From: Orenia metallireducens
Lineage (GTDB): Bacteria > Bacillota > Halanaerobiia > Halobacteroidales > Halobacteroidaceae
Direction: 5' to 3'
NCBI RefSeq assembly: GCF_001693735.1
Contig: NZ_LWDV01000006.1
Coordinates: 46,325 to 110,324, forward strand
DNA: 64,000 bases
Shown: one piece after another, positions 8,796 to 17,516 of the stretch
How the letters are laid out: each line of letters opens with the position of its first letter
Position numbering within the stretch: the first letter of the stretch is position 1
The notes under the pieces: model-generated
What the model saw: the letters and a program-made list of their open reading frames with translations, nothing else
What the model was told of the DNA's origin: nothing
Databases searched by the model: none
Program-made: the position numbers and the translations under genes

Positions 8796-10130
8796 ACCTT
8801 TAAGCAATTTTGCTATAAAGAATCCTTCAATTAAATCCTCATCAGGAATTAACTGTAAAGTCCCCTCTTTTAAATACTCTGTTAATCCAAACCTTTCAGC
8901 ATCTTTGCTTAGATCAACCAATTTAAAATTATCATGGTCCTCTAAAAATTCTCTAATAATATCTATATTCTCTTCATCGGTAAAGGTACAGGTACTATAG
9001 ACTAATACTCCGCCATCTTTAAGCATCTTAGCTCCATTTTCTAGTAATTCTACTTGTAGCTGCTGTAACTCTGCCAAATCTTGAGGCTTCTTCTGCCAAC
9101 GAATCTCTGGCTTTTTAGCCATAATCCCCAAACCAGAACAAGGTGCATCTACTAAAACCTTATCTATCTTTTCAGCAAAGCTGACCTCTCTTCCATCATT
9201 ACAGATGGTCTCTACATTATCAATCCCTAATCTATCACAGTTCTGATGAATTAAATCGAGCTTATGTTGATGTACATCGACAGCATAGACTTGCCCCCTA
9301 TTATCCATCAACTGTGATAGGTGGGTTGTTTTACCACCTGGAGCACTACATAAATCTACAACCTTATCATCAGCTTCAGGAGCCAAGATATGGGCTACCA
9401 ACATTGATGCCAAACCTTGTACCTGAAATCTACCTTCTTCAAAAGCCTTTAACCTATCTATTGATGGGTATTTAAGTAGATTGATTGCCTCTGGCACTAA
9501 AGCTATAGTTTCAGCATCAACTTTATCCTCAGATAGTTCCTGAATTAGAGCCTCTCTATCAGTTTTTAAAGTATTTGTTCTAATTACAGTAGCAGGAACT
9601 TTATTTAGGTTTTCAGCAATCTCAATAGCTTTCTTAGTCCCATAAATCTTAACCCACCTCTCTACCAACCATTGTGGCTGTGAATACTTATATCTAATAT
9701 ATTGAACTGGGTCTTTCTCTAACTTAGGATACTCAATCTTATCTAAACTGCGGATAATATTCCGTAAAACACCATTGATAAATTTAATAGCTCCTCGATT
9801 ACACTTAGATTTAGCAGCCTCTACAGTTTCATTAACAGCCACTGGAGTAGGTATCTTGTCCAAGTAATAGACCTGATAAACTCCCAATCTCAAAGAATTT
9901 CTCACCCATGGTGTCATCTTATTGATTTTACGACTAGCAAACTTATTAATAATCCAGTCTAGAGTATTTCTTCTTCTGATAACTCCATAAATAAGTTGTG
10001 TAGCCAAACTTCTATCCCTTTTATCTAAATTAGATCTATTTAATAAACTATTTACTACTAGATTAGAGAATCCATCTTCTTCATTAATCTTATAAATTCC
10101 CTCTAATGCTATCTCTCTTGCAGTTCTCAT
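8787..10130 (-). CDS. rsmB: 16S rRNA m5C967 methyltransferase RsmB
   Basis: The 447-residue protein has an N-terminal NusB-like RNA-binding domain (about 1-130) and a C-terminal SAM methyltransferase domain. The latter has LCSAPGGKTTHL (SAM binding), VDAPCSGLGI (PC motif) and YSTCTF (catalytic cysteine). It methylates C967 of 16S rRNA. The gene is in the conserved fmt-rsmB-rlmN run. Its stop codon is provided by a dispersed repeat. Confidence 0.96.
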   Translation of the reverse strand: MRTAREIALEGIYKINEEDGFSNLVVNSLLNRSNLDKRDRSLATQLIYGVIRRRNTLDWIINKFASRKINKMTPWVRNSLRLGVYQVYYLDKIPTPVAVNETVEAAKSKCNRGAIKFINGVLRNIIRSLDKIEYPKLEKDPVQYIRYKYSQPQWLVERWVKIYGTKKAIEIAENLNKVPATVIRTNTLKTDREALIQELSEDKVDAETIALVPEAINLLKYPSIDRLKAFEEGRFQVQGLASMLVAHILAPEADDKVVDLCSAPGGKTTHLSQLMDNRGQVYAVDVHQHKLDLIHQNCDRLGIDNVETICNDGREVSFAEKIDKVLVDAPCSGLGIMAKKPEIRWQKKPQDLAELQQLQVELLENGAKMLKDGGVLVYSTCTFTDEENIDIIREFLEDHDNFKLVDLSKDAERFGLTEYLKEGTLQLIPDEDLIEGFFIAKLLKGSK

Positions 10131-10310
10131 ATAAATTCCTCCATTTATGTAATTATTATAACAGTGACCAGAAAAAATTCCACTGATTACTCGCTAATAA
10201 ATTCTAGTAGTTTCTATGTTCTATAATAATATTAAATTTTTAACCCCTAATTTATATAATACCAAGATATAATCTATTATTCCATAGATATATCAAATTA
10301 ACTCATTAAA

Positions 10311-10360
10311 AAAGAAAAGCCGATTCATCCTTACCTATTATAAGTAAGGCTTTCTCGGCT
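10311..10360 (-). terminator. Intrinsic terminator after the Zn-peptidase gene
   Basis: On the minus strand an outer AGCCGA/TCGGCT stem encloses an inner CCTTACTTATAATAGGTAAGG hairpin, followed by TTTTCTTTTTT. It lies 25 bases beyond the stop of the 10385-11077 gene, so rsmB and the genes after it may need their own promoter or readthrough. Confidence 0.75.
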
Positions 10361-10384
10361 AATTTCAATAATATCTAGAACATA

Positions 10385-11077
10385 TTAATCATCATCCATC
10401 ATTCGGCTAAGTATTAATAATCTAATTAAATGCCCTATTGCCACCAAGGTAGCAGCAACATAAGTCAAAGCAGCTGCATTTAAGACCTTCTTAGCTCCAG
10501 ATATCTCTTGTTTATCTAAATAGTTATGCTTTTCTAATAATTTTAAAGCTCGACTACTTGCATTAAATTCTACTGGCAAAGTAACAACTTGGAACAATGC
10601 AGCACCAGCAAAGAATATCAACCCTAAATTCAACAAGAAGCCTGAACCAAATACTAAACCAATCATGGCTAAAAAAGGTCCAGCTTGAGATCCTAAATTA
10701 GCAACTGGTACTAAAGAATGGCGAAATCTCAAAGGTGCATAATCTACATTATCCTGAATAGCATGACCAGTCTCATGGGCCGCCACTCCCAGAGCTGCTA
10801 AGGAATTACTACCATAGACATTTGATGATAATCTTAAAGTCTTAGAGCGAGGATCATAGTGGTCTGTCAACTCACCACTTACCCTCTCAATGCTGACATC
10901 ATAAATCCCTTCATTTCTCAATAATTGATAAGCTACATCGGCTCCAGTCATATTGCTTTTGGCTCTAACATCTAAATACTTATTAAAGGTACTCTTAATC
11001 TTCATCTGTGCATAGAAAGCCAATAAAATCGCTGGTAATACAATAATCATCGTTGGATCAAAAAAGAAGAAAGGCAT
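10385..11077 (-). CDS. Membrane zinc metallopeptidase (YugP family)
   Basis: The 230-residue protein has the zinc motif HETGHAIQ at about residues 102-109. An N-terminal hydrophobic segment and three further membrane segments (about 127-165 and 195-222) suggest an integral membrane peptidase. It belongs to the YugP-type family (neutral zinc metallopeptidase); substrates are not known. Its place between fmt/DUF116 and rsmB is conserved in many clostridia. A terminator hairpin follows it. Confidence 0.88.
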   Translation of the reverse strand: MPFFFFDPTMIIVLPAILLAFYAQMKIKSTFNKYLDVRAKSNMTGADVAYQLLRNEGIYDVSIERVSGELTDHYDPRSKTLRLSSNVYGSNSLAALGVAAHETGHAIQDNVDYAPLRFRHSLVPVANLGSQAGPFLAMIGLVFGSGFLLNLGLIFFAGAALFQVVTLPVEFNASSRALKLLEKHNYLDKQEISGAKKVLNAAALTYVAATLVAIGHLIRLLILSRMMDDD

Positions 11078-11127
11078 TATCTTAACCCCCTTTTAATTAG
11101 TTGATAACTTTAAAAGTATTATTCCAA

Positions 11128-11158
11128 CTCATTACCTGTTACTCGTCACTTGTTACTT
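11128..11158. repeat. Dispersed repeat copy forming the 3' end of the DUF116 gene
   Basis: The plus strand reads ATTACCTGTTACTCGTCACTT then GTTACTTATCAAC. On the minus strand this gives GATAAGTAACAAGTGACGAG, whose TGA is the stop codon of the DUF116 gene, so the last residues (ISNK) are encoded by the repeat. Confidence 0.65.
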
Positions 11159-11898
11159 ATCAACTGCTGTATCGCTTCTTCTATCTTCTCTACCTCAACA
11201 CCAGTATTAATACAAGGACCATGAGGTCTTAGATTAACCACCCCAATTACTGGCATAGGGTAGATGTCTTGAATTCCACTACTTAAATCACGTTCACAAG
11301 CTACGGCAATAATTGCCTTTGGTCTTATCTCTTTGATAATCTTTCTAGCTAAAGTTCCACCAGTTGCAATTGCTAAATGAATTCCATACTTTTCAGTAAC
11401 TTCAATTAAATCCTGTACTTGACACCTTCCACAACGTTTACAATTGTTTAAATTACTGGTTACTCTATAGTTACATTCTGAATTCTGAATACAATGGGGA
11501 ACCAATACCATAATATCATCAGGAGATAATTTCATCTTACTAGGATTAATTAATTGATTACTTACATTGATAAAGGATGATTGAATTGACTCTTTGTCAA
11601 GACCAAGTAGCCCACCTAAATGAATAATTATAGGCAGAAAATAAGAGATAACCACCTTAGTGGGAATAATTAAAGGCTTAATAGGCTGACCCAATCTCAA
11701 AGTTAAGACGATACCTAAAATACCTAAGATTAATAGCAATGCAAAAACAGATAGCGCCAGACTTATAATTATTAATACCCCTTTACTAAGTAAACTAAAA
11801 CCAAAAAAGTTCAGATACCAGACTCCTCCTACAAAGATACTTAATATAGCTAATGCTAGTAATAATAGTCCCATAAATAGTCTTTTTGATTTTTCCAT
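11146..11898 (-). CDS. DUF116 membrane protein with cysteine cluster
   Basis: The 250 residues have two N-terminal membrane helices (about 7-32 and 38-68), then a soluble domain with cysteines in HCIQNSEC, LNNCKRCGRCQ, AVACERDL and GPCINTG. This matches DUF116, a family of unknown function that is regularly encoded beside fmt. The cysteine spacing suggests metal or Fe-S binding, which is an inference. The gene starts 5 bases after the fmt stop. Its C-terminus is made by a dispersed repeat. Confidence 0.88.
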   Translation of the reverse strand: MEKSKRLFMGLLLLALAILSIFVGGVWYLNFFGFSLLSKGVLIIISLALSVFALLLILGILGIVLTLRLGQPIKPLIIPTKVVISYFLPIIIHLGGLLGLDKESIQSSFINVSNQLINPSKMKLSPDDIMVLVPHCIQNSECNYRVTSNLNNCKRCGRCQVQDLIEVTEKYGIHLAIATGGTLARKIIKEIRPKAIIAVACERDLSSGIQDIYPMPVIGVVNLRPHGPCINTGVEVEKIEEAIQQLISNK

Positions 11899-11903
11899 AA
11901 AAT

Positions 11904-12851
11904 TTATTCTCCTAACTTGCTTCCTACTCTGATATCATATCCTCTTAAATAATCAGTAGCATCTATTCTCTGTTTACTAGCAGGCTGTACCTCTGTCAAT
12001 AATAATTGTCCCTCACCAGTCTGTACTACTATTCCCAACTCATCATCTACTTTAACAACAGTTCCAGGAATTACTCCTTCTGCAACCTTCTTGTTATCAT
12101 AGATTTTAGAGTTCCATAGTTTTAGCCGACTCCCTTCTTGATATGTATAAGAACCTGGCCAGGGATTCATCCCTCTAATTAGATTCCAGATACTCCTAAC
12201 ATCCTTAGACCAATCGACTAGACCTTCTTGTTTAGAAATCTTAGGGGCATAAGTAGCTTGCTCATCATCCTGTTGCTCTCTAGGTGCACTGCCAGCTTCA
12301 ATCTGCTTTAAGGTCTCTACTATTAAATTAGCACCTATCTCTGATAATTTATCATGTAATGTACCTACAGTATCTTCAGGGCTGATCTCTAGCTCTTCTT
12401 TTAAAATCATATCCCCTGTATCCATTCCTTTATCCATATGCATAGTTGTAATTCCTGTCTTCTCTTCACCATCTATAATAGCTCGATGAATTGGGGCTGC
12501 ACCTCTATACTTTGGTAATAAAGAAGCATGAATATTGATACAACCATATTTAGGCAGATTCAATACTTCCTCTTTTAGAATCTGCCCATAAGCAACTACC
12601 ACAATCACTTCGGGGTTCCACTCCTCTAATTTAGCTATTCCCTCAGCAGTAGAGACCTTCTCTGGTTGAAATACCTCTATATCATGCTTTAAAGCTCTCT
12701 TCTTAACTGGAGTCGGCTTTACCTTCTGCCCTCTCCCTCTTTTACGATCTGGTTGGCTAACTACTCCAACTACATCTAGAAAATCCGCTTCAATCAATGC
12801 CTGTAAACAAGGAACTGCAAAGTCTGGTGTTCCCATAAATGCAACTCTCAT
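11904..12851 (-). CDS. fmt: Methionyl-tRNA formyltransferase
   Basis: This 315-residue enzyme transfers the formyl group of 10-formyl-tetrahydrofolate to initiator Met-tRNA. It shows MGTPDFAVP at the N-terminus, the catalytic NIHASLLPKYRGAAPI segment (Asn, His) and GITTMHMDKGMDTGD (Asp). A C-terminal OB-like domain follows from about residue 205. GGAGGG lies upstream of the ATG. It lies downstream of def and priA, the standard order, but a 293-base gap containing a repeat separates it from def. Confidence 0.97.
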   Translation of the reverse strand: MRVAFMGTPDFAVPCLQALIEADFLDVVGVVSQPDRKRGRGQKVKPTPVKKRALKHDIEVFQPEKVSTAEGIAKLEEWNPEVIVVVAYGQILKEEVLNLPKYGCINIHASLLPKYRGAAPIHRAIIDGEEKTGITTMHMDKGMDTGDMILKEELEISPEDTVGTLHDKLSEIGANLIVETLKQIEAGSAPREQQDDEQATYAPKISKQEGLVDWSKDVRSIWNLIRGMNPWPGSYTYQEGSRLKLWNSKIYDNKKVAEGVIPGTVVKVDDELGIVVQTGEGQLLLTEVQPASKQRIDATDYLRGYDIRVGSKLGE

Positions 12852-12896
12852 TCTATCCCTCCAATCTGGAAATCAAATAACTTTAAAAAATTTATT

Positions 12897-13036
12897 ACCA
12901 CGGATTAGCACAGATCAAACACAGATGCTATTGACTAGTAGAAAAACCTTTAGAAATTAAATTAAGAATTAAAATATCCAATTATTGTTTTAATTTATTG
13001 ATTTTAATTCGTGTTAATCCATGTAAATTCGTGGCA
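12897..13036. repeat. Imperfect inverted repeat between def and fmt
   Basis: The left arm ACCACGGATTAGCACAGAT and the right arm (as reverse complement) GCCACGAATTTACATGGATT then AACACGAATT are related inverted copies around an AT-rich centre. Repeats built from CACGGATTAACACGGAT words occur between genes in many bacterial genomes. No ORF is inside; the remaining bases up to 13144 show nothing recognisable. Confidence 0.55.
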
Positions 13037-13144
13037 AAAATAAGGTTTTATATTCTATTTCTTACCTATATTACTTATAATTCTGGAGCAAATCCAGTCC
13101 ATATAAATCACAAATAGTTTCTACTAATATTCACACTCTAGATT

Positions 13145-13582
13145 CTAAAGATAATCAACAAATAATTTACCATCTAAATGATCTATCTCATGTTGTAAAG
13201 CACGAGCTAATAGCCCTTTTCCTTCAACTATTATCTCTTTTCCATCTCTATCTAAAGCTTTAACCTTGACCTTATAAGCTCGCTCTACTTTAGCAGTCTT
13301 ACCTGGAATACTTAAGCATCCCTCATTATCGATATAAGTCTTAACAGAGCTCTCAATAATCTCTGGATTAATCAATTCAAAAAGCCCAGAACCTACATCT
13401 ATGACAACAATCCTTTTAGAGATTCCAATCTGGGGAGCAGCTAGTCCTACTCCTGGTGCATCATACATAGTCTCTGCCATATCATTAAGTAACCTTCTAG
13501 TTTTATCAGTTACCTCTTCTACCTCTTTAGCTTTAGTCCTTAAGACAGGATCTCCTATCTCTCTAATCTTTAACAACGCCAT
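13145..13582 (-). CDS. def: Peptide deformylase
   Basis: The 145-residue metalloenzyme removes the N-formyl group from nascent proteins. The three family motifs are present: [18 protein letters not shown] (metal-binding Cys) and HEIDHLDG (two His ligands and the catalytic Glu). It is a compact type 1 form without a long C-terminal tail. The ATG at 13582 has GGAGGTG upstream. It follows priA by 69 bases and would act on the products of Fmt-started translation. Confidence 0.97.
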   Translation of the reverse strand: MALLKIREIGDPVLRTKAKEVEEVTDKTRRLLNDMAETMYDAPGVGLAAPQIGISKRIVVIDVGSGLFELINPEIIESSVKTYIDNEGCLSIPGKTAKVERAYKVKVKALDRDGKEIIVEGKGLLARALQHEIDHLDGKLFVDYL

Positions 13583-13651
13583 CTTTACACCTCCGAAAAT
13601 TCAATTCACAATCTATAATTGACAATTTACATTGCCAATTAGTAATTATTA

Positions 13652-15898
13652 TTATAACATTCCCAATGGGTCAACATCAACACTTACCTTAATAGTCTTT
13701 AAAGTAGATAACTCATTTAATCTAAGTAGACTCTCTTGATTGACCTTTCTTATCTTCTCTAACTCTTTACCTTTAAGTAGTAGCTGCCACCGATATTGTC
13801 CTCTTACCCTACTTAAAGGTGCTTGCACAGGACCTAAGAGCATTATCCCCTCATCATCTATTTTATTCAACTTCTCCCTAATAATATCACTTAATAGATT
13901 TGAGACCTCAATTACTTTATCTTCCCGTTCATCACTGATAACTATACTTATAATATGGGTAAAGGGTGGATAAGAGGCAAATTTTCTTGTCTCTATCTCA
14001 AAATTATAAAAGCCATTATAATCATGGTTTTTAGAGAATTGAATACTATAATGCTCCGGAGTATAGCTTTGAATAATAACCTCTCCCGCTTTCTCTCCTC
14101 TACCAGTCCTTCCTGCTACCTGTGTTAAGAGTTGGAAGGTTCTCTCTCCTGCTCTAAAGTCAGGAAGATTAAGAGCTGTATCAGCAGTAATCACTCCAAC
14201 TAAGGTAACATTGGAAAAATCATGACCTTTAGCAATCATCTGAGTTCCTACCAAGATATCTATCTTCCCCTGCTTAAAAGCCGATAATATCCTTTCATAT
14301 TCCCCTTTACGCCTAGTTGTATCTACATCCATTCTAGCCACTTTAGCCTCTGGAAAGAGCTCCTTTAAACCCTCTTCTACCTTCTGAGTTCCTACACCAA
14401 AATATTTAATATAGATACTTTCACAGTTAGGACAGATATTAGGAACCCCTTCTTTATGATCACAGTAATGGCATTGTAAGATATTTGGAGTAGCATGATA
14501 GGTTAAGGAGACATCACAGTCATTACACTTCATTACATGTCCACATTCACGGCATTGAACAAAGGTAGAGAAACCTCGTCGATTAAGAAAGATCATCGTC
14601 TGCTCACCCTTCTTTAAGCGATCAATCATCCCCTCTTGTAAGGGCTGGCTGAACATAGTCTTATTACCAGTTTTGAGCTCCTTTCTCATATCAATAAGTT
14701 CTACTGTTGGTAAAGGTCTATCATCAATCCTTTTTTTAAGTTCTATTAACTTATATTCTCCAATCTCTGTGCGATGATAAGCCTCCAATGATGGGGTAGC
14801 TGTTCCTAATAAAGTCACTGCCCCTACCAACTCTGCTCTTTTGACAGCCACCTCTCTAGCATGATATTTAGGGTGATCCTCCTGTTTATAGCTGGTCTCA
14901 TGCTCTTCATCAATGATAATCAATCCTAAATTATTAAAAGGAGCAAAAACTGCCGATCTAGCTCCTACTACAATTTTAACATCACCAAATTTAATTCTAC
15001 GCCATTCATCAAAACGCTCACCTGCCGACAGTTGACTATGCAAGACAGCTACTTGATCTCCAAAACGACCTTTAAATCTAGCTATAGTTTGAGGTGTTAA
15101 TGAAATTTCAGGGACTAAAACGATAGTGTCTTTTCCTGACTCTAAGGTTTTGGCAATCACTTGGAGATATACCTCAGTCTTTCCACTACCTGTAACCCCC
15201 TTTAAGAGAATAGTAGAGCTCTCTTTCTGCTCTAAAGCACTACTGATCTCTTCTATGGCAACCTTCTGTTCAGGCGTTGGATCTAAGGGGGTAGTTGTCC
15301 TAAAATTATGGTGGCTATGAGGATTTCTCTTAACCTCTTTTTCTACATATTGTAGATAACCTTTGTTAATCAATGTCCTAATTATTCCTGAAGTGGTCTC
15401 TAACTTCTCTGCTAACTCAGTATTAGTTAAATTAATCTTAGGGTTATCTATCAAAAAAGAGAAGACCTCCTTCTGCTTATAAGCCCTATCACTGATCTTA
15501 TCAAGTAACTTCTTACTCTCTTCTACCGATTGAGCCAACTTAACAACCTGCTTAGTCTTAATCTTAGTCTGACCACTAGGAACGATTGCTTTTAAAGAAC
15601 TAATTAAATACGACTGATAATACTCTGACATCCATTTAGCCAATTTTAATAACTCTTCATCAAAAAAAGCATAGTCTGTTAACACTTTATTGATAGGTTT
15701 TACCGCAAATTCAAAATCATCTTCATCAGCCTCAAACTCTCTTATTATGTATCCTTCTACCCTCTGACGACCAAAGGGTACAAGTACTTTTCTACCAACC
15801 TTAATTTGACTCTCCAACCTCTCTGGTACTTTGTAAGTAAAGGGCCTATCAACCTGTTCAACTGATACATCAACCATTACTTCTACATATTTAATCAT
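13652..15898 (-). CDS. priA: Primosomal replication-restart helicase PriA
   Basis: The 748-residue superfamily-2 helicase restarts stalled forks. It has an N-terminal DNA-binding domain, Walker A (GVTGSGKTEV), DEEH box, GTATPSLE, and a zinc-binding insertion with four CxxC pairs (about residues 455-500: CREC, CNDC, CHYC, CPNC). The start is the ATG at 15898, behind AGGTGGG; the TTG at 15913 overlaps that site. In most Firmicutes it follows coaBC, but here coaBC is about 19 kb away. Confidence 0.97.
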   Translation of the reverse strand: MIKYVEVMVDVSVEQVDRPFTYKVPERLESQIKVGRKVLVPFGRQRVEGYIIREFEADEDDFEFAVKPINKVLTDYAFFDEELLKLAKWMSEYYQSYLISSLKAIVPSGQTKIKTKQVVKLAQSVEESKKLLDKISDRAYKQKEVFSFLIDNPKINLTNTELAEKLETTSGIIRTLINKGYLQYVEKEVKRNPHSHHNFRTTTPLDPTPEQKVAIEEISSALEQKESSTILLKGVTGSGKTEVYLQVIAKTLESGKDTIVLVPEISLTPQTIARFKGRFGDQVAVLHSQLSAGERFDEWRRIKFGDVKIVVGARSAVFAPFNNLGLIIIDEEHETSYKQEDHPKYHAREVAVKRAELVGAVTLLGTATPSLEAYHRTEIGEYKLIELKKRIDDRPLPTVELIDMRKELKTGNKTMFSQPLQEGMIDRLKKGEQTMIFLNRRGFSTFVQCRECGHVMKCNDCDVSLTYHATPNILQCHYCDHKEGVPNICPNCESIYIKYFGVGTQKVEEGLKELFPEAKVARMDVDTTRRKGEYERILSAFKQGKIDILVGTQMIAKGHDFSNVTLVGVITADTALNLPDFRAGERTFQLLTQVAGRTGRGEKAGEVIIQSYTPEHYSIQFSKNHDYNGFYNFEIETRKFASYPPFTHIISIVISDEREDKVIEVSNLLSDIIREKLNKIDDEGIMLLGPVQAPLSRVRGQYRWQLLLKGKELEKIRKVNQESLLRLNELSTLKTIKVSVDVDPLGML

Positions 15899-15947
15899 TA
15901 TATCCCACCTCAATAATACTCATAAACTAAAACAATCACTCTAAATA

Positions 15948-16991
15948 TTACCCTATCTTCTTAACTACAGATTTTGCTATCATCCTAAATAATATCACTC
16001 CACCAAAGATGATTACTAGATAAAAGGTCAGAAATCTCCAAACTATTGCTAATAACCCCACTAAAGATGAGGGTACAAAGCTAGAAAAAAGGGTTGCAAA
16101 ACCAAATTCTGCTGCTCCACTCGCTCCTGGAGTTGGCATATATGGTATAATCAGATAAAATATAGTCTGTATAATAAATGCTCTAAAAAAGTAGGGTTTG
16201 ACACCTAATCCTAACAATATTACCGGTGCAATAATAAAGAATAACACCCAAAATATTATAGTAAAAAAAACAGCCAAAAGCAAACTGCTTTTCTTATACT
16301 TAGTCAATTGCCACAGACTTTCATGAAAATCTTCCATCTCTTTATATAATTTATCTATCAATTGATTAGCCTTTTTACTCTTCATTAAACCTTGTAGAAA
16401 CCTTAAATTTCTCAACCTTTCTGTTAATACTTTAATCTTATCGGGTTTCCAGATAAAATAAATCATAATCGCTGAAATAGATAAAGAAAGCAAGATTAAA
16501 AGGTTGAAAATCTCCTCTGGAATTACCCCAGAACTGATCAAATCAGAAAATAGAAAGAAGAATAGGGGGGATAGTATACTAAAGAACAATAACCTAATTA
16601 CAAACTGGACAATGATTACTGTTGATGACTTTCCTAAAGAGATCCCTTTACGATGTAATAAGAGCACCTGTATAGGACCTCCCCCTGAAGCAAAAGGAGT
16701 AACATTTGAGATAAAAGCCCCTACTAAGAAGTTTTTTATAGCAAACTTTAAAGATATCTCTTCTCCTAAAGCATTTGTAATTAACTTAATTCTCAAACCA
16801 CCTACGACCCACATCAAAAAATTTATTACTATGGCTAATAGCAGATAGAACGAATTTACTCTCTTTATTTGTAAGAAGGTCTCTTCATTTATAGTTAAAG
16901 AGAATAGTAATACTAAAGCTATCACACTGACTAATAGTGAATATTTCAATCCTTTCTTGATCTTCCTCTGGTCTATACTACCTTCATTCAT
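15948..16991 (-). CDS. LPG-synthase-type membrane protein (UPF0104 family)
   Basis: The 347-residue protein has about eight predicted membrane helices and the family's SNVTPFASGGGPIQ and PTPGASGAAEFG motifs, typical of the lysylphosphatidylglycerol synthase transmembrane (flippase-like) family. There is no soluble aminoacyl-transferase domain, so lipid lysylation by this protein alone is unlikely; a role in lipid or glycolipid translocation is inferred. The stop lies 49 bases from the priA start, so the two could be cotranscribed. No partner gene is adjacent. Confidence 0.82.
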   Translation of the reverse strand: MNEGSIDQRKIKKGLKYSLLVSVIALVLLFSLTINEETFLQIKRVNSFYLLLAIVINFLMWVVGGLRIKLITNALGEEISLKFAIKNFLVGAFISNVTPFASGGGPIQVLLLHRKGISLGKSSTVIIVQFVIRLLFFSILSPLFFFLFSDLISSGVIPEEIFNLLILLSLSISAIMIYFIWKPDKIKVLTERLRNLRFLQGLMKSKKANQLIDKLYKEMEDFHESLWQLTKYKKSSLLLAVFFTIIFWVLFFIIAPVILLGLGVKPYFFRAFIIQTIFYLIIPYMPTPGASGAAEFGFATLFSSFVPSSLVGLLAIVWRFLTFYLVIIFGGVILFRMIAKSVVKKIG

Positions 16992-17165
16992 CGATATAAT
17001 CCCCCTAAAATAATTATAACTTCTTTAAAGTCACTTTTATTATTATTCAATATCTAGTGCTATATTCCTATGTTAAATTATATTTAATTTAATAGATTAG
17101 CTAAAAATAAGAGTATAACTTCTGTATAGATAATTATCCAACTTTAGAATACAATTTAAGTATGT

Positions 17166-17398
17166 CGTTATAGAGAGATAATGCGACACTTTTATAGTTA
17201 AAAATTAAGTTCAAAACCTCACACCTCACACCTAACCCCTTAATCCCCTTTCAGGTCTATCGACCACTTCATGCAAAACCAGCCTCTCCTTAACTAATGA
17301 GAAGGGAAACTCTTTCTCTTTTACTTTTCTCCCTTCTCCTAAGAGCAGGAGAAGGGTTGGGGATGAGGTGTGAAAACTGTCGCAATATACCCATTAAA
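17166..17398. repeat. Composite intergenic repeat, copy 1 (CT-rich core)
   Basis: Outer arms GTTATAGAGAGATAATGCGAC and, inverted at the right, AATGGGTATATTGCGACAG enclose a core that begins CCTCACACCTCACACCTAAC and ends GGGGATGAGGTGTGA. The middle has a module, GGTCTATCGACCACTTCATG, that recurs in the repeat at 43625-43815. No ORF. The flanking bases 16992-17165 hold nothing recognisable. Confidence 0.75.
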
Positions 17399-17437
17399 CC
17401 ACACTTTAGACTTAGAATTTATCATTTAATTTACTAA

Positions 17438-17460
17438 GCCACAGACTAAAAGTCTGTGGC
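17438..17460. terminator. Hairpin after the 17517-18869 gene, weak U-tract
   Basis: A GCCACAGACT/AGTCTGTGGC stem with a three-base loop lies 57 bases beyond the stop codon of the minus-strand gene. The minus-strand tail is TTAGTAAATT, so termination would be weak; it may instead be a repeat remnant. Confidence 0.4.
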
Positions 17461-17516
17461 TTTCAAACTAAGTTAAATTATAAACTTATAAATATCATTT
17501 CAGCTCAAATTCAAAA

